Shown in pieces: positions 5,791-11,102 of a DNA stretch of 11,102 nucleotides. The stretch is from assembly GCA_003518245.1 (NCBI GenBank), contig DOZA01000411.1, positions 341 to 11,442 of the forward strand. The letters run 5' to 3'. Position 1 is the stretch's first letter. Every line of letters begins with the position of its first letter. This stretch comes from Bacteroidales bacterium (GTDB lineage: Bacteria; Bacteroidota; Bacteroidia; Bacteroidales; VadinHA17). Under the pieces are notes generated by a model, which was not told the DNA's origin, ran no database searches, and was given only the letters and a program-made list of their open reading frames with translations. The position numbers and the translations under genes are program-made.

Positions 5791-7032
5791 ATGGAACGCA
5801 CAATACTACATATGGATCTCGACACATTTTTCGTATCGGTAGAACGGCTGAAGAACAGTAAGCTGGAAGGGCTGCCTGTTATTATAGGCGGCATGTCTGA
5901 CCGTGGTGTGGTAGCAGGATGCAGTTACGAAGCACGCAGCTATGGTGTCAGTTCCGCCATGCCAATGAAGATGGCACGGCAACTGTGCCCCGACGCGGTT
6001 TTTATAAGAGGCGACATGGAAGCATATTCAAATTTCTCAAAGATAGTAACAGATATAATCGCAGACCGAGCCCCTGCATATGAAAAATCATCGGTGGATG
6101 AGCATTATATAGATATGACGGGGATGGACAGGTTTTATAGTACCGGCAAATGGGCCGGGGAGCTAAGGCAAAGAATAACAGGGGAAACGGGTTTGCCCAT
6201 TTCAATGGGGCTGTCTGTAAATAAAACAGTATCCAAAATAGCCACGGGAGAAGCAAAGCCAAATGGGGAGAAACAGGTAGAGGCATCGCTGGTAAATCTT
6301 TTCCTGGACCCATTGTCCATTCGTAAGATACCCATGGTGGGAAAGAAAAGCTACCATCTGCTGCGTTCAATGGGTATATCCAGAATATACACACTCAGGC
6401 AAATACCTGCTGATATGATGATGAGCCTTATGGGTAAGAACGGTATGGATATCTGGAAAAAAGCAAACGGTATCGATCATAGTCCTGTCGTAAACTATTC
6501 TGAACAGAAATCAATAAGCACCGAGAGCACTTTTGACAGGGATACCACCGACCTGGTACGGCTGAACCAGATACTATCATCAATGGTTGAAAAGATTGCA
6601 TGGCAGATGCGTAAACAGGAAAAACTGACATCATGCATAACGGTTAAAATAAGATATTCAAATTTCGATACCCACAGCCTGCAAAAAAGGATACCCTATA
6701 CCTCATTCGACCATGTGCTTATAGATGCTGCAAAAGAACTATTTGCAAAACTATATAAGAGAAGAATGCTGATACGGCTGATAGGTGTGCGTTTCAGTCA
6801 CATGGTAAGAGGCGTACAGCAACTTAATATGTTCGAGGATACACCCGAGATGGTTAGCCTGTACCTCACAATGGACAGCCTCAGGAAGCGTTTCGGGCAA
6901 AATGCGGTAAAAAGAGCCTGCGGTGTGTGGACTTTAAGCGAAAAAGAAGAAAAAGCGCTTAAAAGGCTCCGGAATGAGCTCAAAGAGCAAAAAGCAATGG
7001 AGGAAAGACTGAAAAGCAGATGGCAGCATTGA
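5791..7032 (+). CDS. dinB: Y-family translesion DNA polymerase (DinB/UmuC type), catalytically intact
   Basis: A 413-residue lesion-bypass polymerase. From the ATG at 5791: catalytic D9 in HMDLDTFF, steric-gate position F14, SYEARSYGVSSAMPM at 45-59 (nucleotide-binding fingers), and the acidic pair D103-E104 in SVDEHYID. GLSVNKTVSKIATGEAKPNG at 140-159 is the second palm signature; a helix-hairpin-helix thumb follows at about 177-206 (IRKIPMVGKKSYHLL), then the little-finger domain at about 240-340. QLNMF at 344-348 fits the sliding-clamp binding motif. A charged, helical tail covers 381-413. All three catalytic acids are kept, which separates it from ImuB, the inactive homologue of proteobacterial mutagenesis cassettes. 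A TTG at 5779 would add four residues, but the ATG fits the family start. The dnaE-like gene follows 74 bases later, and the LexA-like gene is divergent, so damage induction is likely. Confidence 0.93.
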   Translation: MERTILHMDLDTFFVSVERLKNSKLEGLPVIIGGMSDRGVVAGCSYEARSYGVSSAMPMKMARQLCPDAVFIRGDMEAYSNFSKIVTDIIADRAPAYEKSSVDEHYIDMTGMDRFYSTGKWAGELRQRITGETGLPISMGLSVNKTVSKIATGEAKPNGEKQVEASLVNLFLDPLSIRKIPMVGKKSYHLLRSMGISRIYTLRQIPADMMMSLMGKNGMDIWKKANGIDHSPVVNYSEQKSISTESTFDRDTTDLVRLNQILSSMVEKIAWQMRKQEKLTSCITVKIRYSNFDTHSLQKRIPYTSFDHVLIDAAKELFAKLYKRRMLIRLIGVRFSHMVRGVQQLNMFEDTPEMVSLYLTMDSLRKRFGQNAVKRACGVWTLSEKEEKALKRLRNELKEQKAMEERLKSRWQH

Positions 7033-7067
7033 GGGTTCCGGGTTCTGCCCCGTGCCCTGTGCCCTGA
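7033..7067. repeat. 7-bp tandem units in the dinB-dnaE gap (GGGTTCY x2, GCCCYGN x3)
   Basis: Directly after the dinB stop come GGGTTCC and GGGTTCT, then GCCCCGT, GCCCTGT and GCCCTGA, all in one 7-bp register. The tract is much richer in GC than its surroundings. Confidence 0.75.
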
Positions 7068-7092
7068 TTAAACCCCGATTAAACAGTTAAAC
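7066..7092. repeat. GATTAAAC direct repeats before dnaE
   Basis: GATTAAAC occurs at 7066-7073 and 7077-7084 (11-bp period) and is followed at once by AGTTAAAC. The tract includes one TGATTA half-site of the operator consensus but no inverted partner. Confidence 0.6.
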
Positions 7093-7106
7093 AATTCAAC
7101 AAAAAA

Positions 7107-10040
7107 ATGTACCTCTCCCACTCATATTACAGCCTCAGATACGGGGTTCTATCCATAGAGGAGCTGGTTACCACAGCAAAGAATATGGGAATAAGTACCC
7201 TTGCACTGGCTGATATAAACAACAGCACAGGTATACCTTATTTTGTGAACGACTGTGAAAAGGCCGGGATAAAACCCGTAGCAGGGATAGAATTCAGGCA
7301 GGGTGGAGAATACCTTTATACGGGAATTGCCAGGAATAATGAAGGTATGATGGAACTCAACGAGTTCCTTTCGGACCATAATATTTCAAAATCACCCCTG
7401 CCCTTTCCGGCACCGGATCTAAATAATGTATATATAATCTATTCATCAGGTAATTATCCCGAACGCACTCTTAGAGAGAATGAAAGAATAAATATAAGAC
7501 CGGAAGAAGTAAACAGCCTGCTTAGCCGGATACGACAGTTCGATGAAAATAAACTGACCGGATTTCATAATATCAGCTTCAATGATAAGGAAGGATGGGA
7601 GATACATAAGAACCTGAGAGCTATTGATAATAATACACTTATAGATCACCTCAGACCGGAACAGGTAGCTACTGACAACGAATACTTTACCGGCAATGAA
7701 AAACTGAAAGAAATATATTCCGACTATCCCTTTATTATCGAAAACAGTAATAAGTTACTGAAAGACTGCAATATAAGCTTTAACAATAATATTCCCAGGA
7801 ATAAACAGGTTTTCTCAGCCAGCAGGTACGACGACAAGCTCCTTCTCGAAAAACTGGCATGGGATGGCATGAAGTACAGGTACGGAAATAATAATAACAC
7901 TGCCAGGGAAAGAATTAAACACGAACTGGAAATAATCGATAAATTGGGCTTTTCGGCATATTTTCTCATCACCTGGGATATTGTCAGATATTCAATGGCA
8001 AGAGGTTTTTATCATGTCGGACGAGGTAGTGGTGCAAATTCTATTATTGCTTACTGCCTGAAGATCACCAATGTTGACCCAATAGACTTAAATCTTTACT
8101 TTGAAAGGTTTATAAACCCTAAACGAAGCACTCCTCCTGATTTCGATATTGACTATTCGTGGAAAGAGCGGGATGAAGTAATTGATTACATTTTCAAGCG
8201 TTATGGCTATAATCGCACTGCACTGCTGGGCACAATGAGTACCTTCAGGGGGAAATCGATCATACGTGAACTGGGCAAGGTCTATGGTCTGCCCAAAGAG
8301 GAAATCGACAGTCTGATCGATAACCCGGGTGATAAGACAATGCATAACAGTCTGACTAACAAGATATTCTATCTTGGAAGCAAGATAGCTGACTTTCCCA
8401 ATATGCGAAGCATACATGCCGGTGGTGTACTTATTTCAGAAAGACCTGTTACCTGTTATACAGCCCTAGACATGCCACCCAAGGGCTTTCCGACCACACA
8501 ATGGGATATGTATGTAGCCGAAGAGCTGGGATTTGAAAAAATAGACATCCTGAGTCAGAGAGGTATAGGACATATTAAGGAAAGTGCTGATATAATAAGG
8601 GAGAACAGGGATATTGATGTTGATGTACATGCGATACAAAAATTTAAGAATGACAGCAAGGTAAAGGAATACCTGGCAAAAGGTGAAACAAAGGGATGTT
8701 TTTATATCGAAAGCCCTGCCATGAGGGGGTTGCTGCAGAAGCTCAAATGTAGCGACTACCCCACCCTTGTGGCTGCCAGCTCGGTAATACGGCCGGGTGT
8801 GGCACGCTCAGGTATGATGAAACAATATATACAAAGGTTTCATAAGCCGGAGGGTTTCAAATACCTGCACCCAGTGATGAAAGAGCAATTGAGCGAAACC
8901 TATGGTGTAATGGTCTACCAGGAGGATGTACTTAAGATATGCCATCATTTCGCAGGCCTTGACCTGTCGGATGCCGATACCCTAAGGCGGGCAATGAGTG
9001 GTAAATACCGCTCGAAAGAGGAAATAAAAAAAATAACCGCCAGGTTTTTCAATAACTGCCGGGGAAAGGGCTATCCTGAGAATATTACCAAAGAAGTATG
9101 GAGGCAGATAGAATCATTTGCAGGTTATTCCTTCTCCAAAGCCCATTCAGCATCATACGCAGTTGAAAGCATGCAGAGTCTTTATCTCAAAGCTCATTTC
9201 CCCCTGGAGTTTATTGTGGCTGTCATTAATAATTTTGGCGGATTCTACCGTACATGGGTATATGCACATGAGGCACTGAGGTACAAGGCAACTTTACACC
9301 CCCCATGTATAAATAACAGCAGGTATAAGACAAGCATTAAAGGAAATAATATCTACCTGGGATTCATTCATATACAAAATCTCGACAGTTCTGTTGCCAC
9401 TCTTATCGAAAAGATCAGGAACAAGGAAGGTCCTTTCAGCGATTTAAATGATTTTGCGGGCAGGGTAAGGCCCGGGCTGGAGCAGATAATATTACTGATA
9501 CGAGTCGGAGCCCTGCGATTCACAGGTAAGAGCAAGGCTGAACTGCTGTGGATGGCTCACCTCATCCTAAATAAAAAGAAAACAGAAAAATCACATACCC
9601 TGTTTGAAAGCCCTGCCAAGGAATACAGACTCCCAAAGCTTGAAAACCATGAGATAGAAGATGCTTATGATGAGATTGAGCTGCTGGGCTTCCCCGTAAG
9701 CCTGAGCTGGTTCGACCTGCTGAAGACATCATTCCGGGGTGATATCACAGCTTCAGACATGGGAAGGATGAACGGCTGCAAAGTGCGAATGGTCGGTCAC
9801 ATGGTAACGGTTAATTATATAAAGACAGTCAACAGGCAATGGATGAACTTCGGCTGTTTCATCGATCACAGGGGACAGTTCTTCGACACCGTGCATTTTT
9901 CAAATTCACTGGAGAAGTATCCTTTCAGTGGCAGCGGAACATACCTTATGCTGGGTAAGGTTACCGAGGATTTCGGTTTCCACCAGTTGGAAGTGGAGAA
10001 AATGATGAAACTTGAAGTCAAGACCGATCCGAGATATTAG
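7107..10040 (+). CDS. dnaE2: Short second DNA polymerase III alpha subunit (DnaE2/ImuC-like)
   Basis: A 977-residue C-family polymerase, shorter than the replicative enzyme (about 1,160 or more), which suggests the accessory, error-prone role of DnaE2. Residues 1-65 match the start of a PHP domain (HSYYSLRYGVLSIEELV) but read ADINNS where active PHP domains have TDH, so metal binding is probably lost. The polymerase core is intact: GRGSGANS at 305-312, PPDFDIDY at 343-350 with catalytic D347 and D349, SIHAGGVLI at 435-443, the third acid D480 in FEKIDIL, and SFSKAHSASYA at 675-685. A helix-hairpin-helix region (about 777-803) and an OB fold (about 890-970) close the protein; the tau-binding C-terminal domain is missing. 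SHTLF at 829-833 may be a weak clamp-binding motif. It should be co-transcribed with dinB. The stop lies 6 bases from that of the convergent gene. Confidence 0.9.
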   Translation: MYLSHSYYSLRYGVLSIEELVTTAKNMGISTLALADINNSTGIPYFVNDCEKAGIKPVAGIEFRQGGEYLYTGIARNNEGMMELNEFLSDHNISKSPLPFPAPDLNNVYIIYSSGNYPERTLRENERINIRPEEVNSLLSRIRQFDENKLTGFHNISFNDKEGWEIHKNLRAIDNNTLIDHLRPEQVATDNEYFTGNEKLKEIYSDYPFIIENSNKLLKDCNISFNNNIPRNKQVFSASRYDDKLLLEKLAWDGMKYRYGNNNNTARERIKHELEIIDKLGFSAYFLITWDIVRYSMARGFYHVGRGSGANSIIAYCLKITNVDPIDLNLYFERFINPKRSTPPDFDIDYSWKERDEVIDYIFKRYGYNRTALLGTMSTFRGKSIIRELGKVYGLPKEEIDSLIDNPGDKTMHNSLTNKIFYLGSKIADFPNMRSIHAGGVLISERPVTCYTALDMPPKGFPTTQWDMYVAEELGFEKIDILSQRGIGHIKESADIIRENRDIDVDVHAIQKFKNDSKVKEYLAKGETKGCFYIESPAMRGLLQKLKCSDYPTLVAASSVIRPGVARSGMMKQYIQRFHKPEGFKYLHPVMKEQLSETYGVMVYQEDVLKICHHFAGLDLSDADTLRRAMSGKYRSKEEIKKITARFFNNCRGKGYPENITKEVWRQIESFAGYSFSKAHSASYAVESMQSLYLKAHFPLEFIVAVINNFGGFYRTWVYAHEALRYKATLHPPCINNSRYKTSIKGNNIYLGFIHIQNLDSSVATLIEKIRNKEGPFSDLNDFAGRVRPGLEQIILLIRVGALRFTGKSKAELLWMAHLILNKKKTEKSHTLFESPAKEYRLPKLENHEIEDAYDEIELLGFPVSLSWFDLLKTSFRGDITASDMGRMNGCKVRMVGHMVTVNYIKTVNRQWMNFGCFIDHRGQFFDTVHFSNSLEKYPFSGSGTYLMLGKVTEDFGFHQLEVEKMMKLEVKTDPRY

Positions 10041-10046
10041 GACAAT

Positions 10047-10640
10047 TTAGTAATAAGGCCAGTAGCGGTAAGGCATATACCCTGAGTTCATATAGTATGG
10101 ATTAAGTCCGTTGGTAGTAGTGACACTTGCACCTATACGAACGTGCGGAAGCGGCCTGAATTCCATACCCAGGGTCATTGACTGATACCCTTTCTCCCCA
10201 AAAATACCCTGATCCATCAACGATTTTGAATAATTACCAAAAACCGTCATCTTTTCATTTACCGAGTAAATGCCACTTACATTCATTATGAAATCGGATT
10301 TTCTGCCTGCCTGTCCATCATCAAAACCAGGGTAATAAGTATTTAAATATGTTGCTTCTATATTTATGGCAAATTTTGAATTTACAGGAAGCAATACTGA
10401 AGGTGATATCCACGAACTAAATGTATTATAGCCATTTAATGAATTAAACATTATCCCGGTATTGATTTGATATTTTGCCCAGGAATGGTCATCTGATCCA
10501 CCATTATCATTCTTATCATCATAGTATTTTTCAGGGCCTGGAGCAGGCATATAGAAGATTCCCGGATTAATAAACGGGTTCTGCGCGTTTATATTTAATC
10601 CAAGTAAAAGAGCAAATGATATAAACAACATTTTCCTCAT
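10047..10640 (-). CDS. Small secreted protein, probable outer-membrane beta-barrel
   Basis: A 197-residue protein with a signal peptide (RKM at 2-4, hydrophobic 5-15, probable cleavage at A19-Q20 as is common in Bacteroidetes). After a proline-rich and acidic, glycine-rich linker (about 21-52) come alternating strands such as YQINTGIMFNSL, KFAINIEATYLNTYY, DFIMNVSGIYSV, KMTVFGNYSKSL, QSMTLGMEFRP and VRIGASVTTTNG. This pattern suggests a beta-barrel of roughly eight strands. The C terminus is very rich in aromatic residues (PYYMNSGYMPYRYWPYY), ending in tyrosine where barrel proteins usually end in an aromatic residue. I do not recognise a named family. It follows the RelA/SpoT gene on the same strand after 41 bases. 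Confidence 0.65.
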   Translation of the reverse strand: MRKMLFISFALLLGLNINAQNPFINPGIFYMPAPGPEKYYDDKNDNGGSDDHSWAKYQINTGIMFNSLNGYNTFSSWISPSVLLPVNSKFAINIEATYLNTYYPGFDDGQAGRKSDFIMNVSGIYSVNEKMTVFGNYSKSLMDQGIFGEKGYQSMTLGMEFRPLPHVRIGASVTTTNGLNPYYMNSGYMPYRYWPYY

Positions 10641-10644
10641 GATG

Positions 10645-10675
10645 TAAATCTAATGTATTTTAAGAATATTTCAAA
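10645..10675 (-). promoter_or_regulatory. Candidate promoter of the small barrel protein gene
   Basis: On the minus strand TTTG (10675-10672), 19 bases, then TAGATTTA (10652-10645): a perfect -33 element and spacing, with one mismatch in the -7 element. The predicted start would fall at about the ATG (10640), so the message would be nearly leaderless or start at the next ATG (10631). This lowers confidence. Confidence 0.3.
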
Positions 10676-10681
10676 ATAACA

Positions 10682-11102
10682 TTAATCATATCTGTTGGCT
10701 TTCAGCACTCCGTCTATAGATGCTATCTTATTTATTAAACCATTAAGAATGTTTGTATTAGGCACAAATAAATAAACTATACCTTCAAACATTCCGTCAT
10801 TATTTTCATATTTAAAATTTCTGAGGCTGACCTTATAAGAAGTAAGCACCTCATATATTTTAGTTATCATGGCATGATCATCAATACCTACGATTTTAAT
10901 GACAGTTTGAAAGGCAGGGCTATCCACAACATTGGTCCACCTTGCCATAAGTACACGGTAAGGGTAGTTTGCCAGGAGGTTAGGTGCATTGGGGCAATTT
11001 ACGCGATGTATTTTTATCCCCTCTGTTATTGGTACAAAGCCGAATATTTTATCTCCCGGTACCGGATTACAGCATCTGGCAAGCTTATAATCAAGGCCTT
11101 CC
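10682..11102 (-). CDS. RelA/SpoT-type (p)ppGpp synthetase/hydrolase, C-terminal part
   Basis: The last 139 residues of a long stringent-response enzyme whose start lies beyond the right edge; reading continues in frame to 11101. The first visible part, YKLARCCNPVPGD followed by IFGFVPITEGIKIHRVNCPNA, is the conserved-cysteine (zinc-finger-like) domain that touches the ribosome in this family. The last 80 residues, from about VIKIVGIDDHAMITKIYEVL to the end, form the ACT domain that senses or relays amino-acid signals. The catalytic hydrolase and synthetase domains are outside the window, so I cannot say whether both are active. An ATG at 10948 is internal and not the start. Confidence 0.93.
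   Translation of the reverse strand, partial: EGLDYKLARCCNPVPGDKIFGFVPITEGIKIHRVNCPNAPNLLANYPYRVLMARWTNVVDSPAFQTVIKIVGIDDHAMITKIYEVLTSYKVSLRNFKYENNDGMFEGIVYLFVPNTNILNGLINKIASIDGVLKANRYD

Noticed and set aside
6002..6394. A 130-codon open frame on the minus strand opposite dinB
   Set aside because: It lies wholly within the conserved polymerase palm region and has low-complexity proline and leucine content typical of a shadow frame.
7065..7070. TGATTA before dnaE as a third operator of the LexA-like protein
   Set aside because: Only one half-site is present; the nearby copy is a direct, not inverted, repeat, so the palindromic consensus is not met.
1..11102. tRNA, rRNA, CRISPR, insertion sequence or prophage content
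   Set aside because: No cloverleaf-like or rRNA-like sequence, spaced long repeats, transposase motifs or terminal inverted repeats with target duplications were seen by eye.

Overview
The window looks like chromosomal DNA of a Bacteroidota (Bacteroidetes) bacterium, probably a Bacteroidales or Marinilabiliales relative. Reasons: promoter elements of the TTTG-N19/20-TAnnTTTG type peculiar to that phylum, near-absence of Shine-Dalgarno sequences, signal peptides ending in A-Q, an SSC lipobox followed by charged residues, and a short DnaE of the form known from that phylum. No rRNA, tRNA, CRISPR array, transposase or phage structural gene is visible. Nearly the whole window is coding; no gene-free stretch exceeds 300 bases.

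Layout. Left part (1-2250): a hairpin pair at the edge, a secreted YtfJ-like thioredoxin-fold protein (+), a lipoprotein of unknown function (+), and a PAQR/hemolysin III (TrhA-type) membrane protein (-). Next, typA/bipA (-), a translational GTPase of the stress response. A spacer of about 260 bases (4071-4331) holds the typA promoter, two different 7-bp-period tandem repeats and, inside the second repeat, a good promoter for a small MobB-like P-loop NTPase (+) that starts with TTG.

The centre (4827-10040) is the most interesting part. A Cro/CI-type HTH plus S24 autoprotease regulator (non-canonical LexA) is transcribed divergently from a two-gene operon encoding a catalytically intact Y-family DNA polymerase with a clamp-binding motif and a short second DnaE polymerase. 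The 127-base divergent spacer contains two 19-bp inverted repeats with the same consensus, TGATTA-N5-TARTCA, 23 bp apart centre to centre; one sits on the -7 element and start region of the regulator's own promoter. This reads as a self-contained DNA-damage-inducible mutagenesis cassette, functionally comparable to the lexA-imuA-imuB-dnaE2 cassettes of Proteobacteria but without an ImuA-like gene in view and with an active rather than dead Y-family partner. Non-canonical LexA proteins in Bacteroidetes have been described before, as far as I recall, so the regulator class is probably known; the operator pair and local arrangement deserve direct testing.

Right end (10047-11102): a small secreted probable beta-barrel protein (-) and the C-terminal part of a RelA/SpoT (p)ppGpp enzyme (-), cut by the window edge.

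A second theme is that several intergenic gaps (4165-4199, 4269-4310, 5756-5788, 7033-7092) each carry their own short, degenerate tandem repeat, mostly with a 7-bp period but unrelated in sequence from gap to gap.
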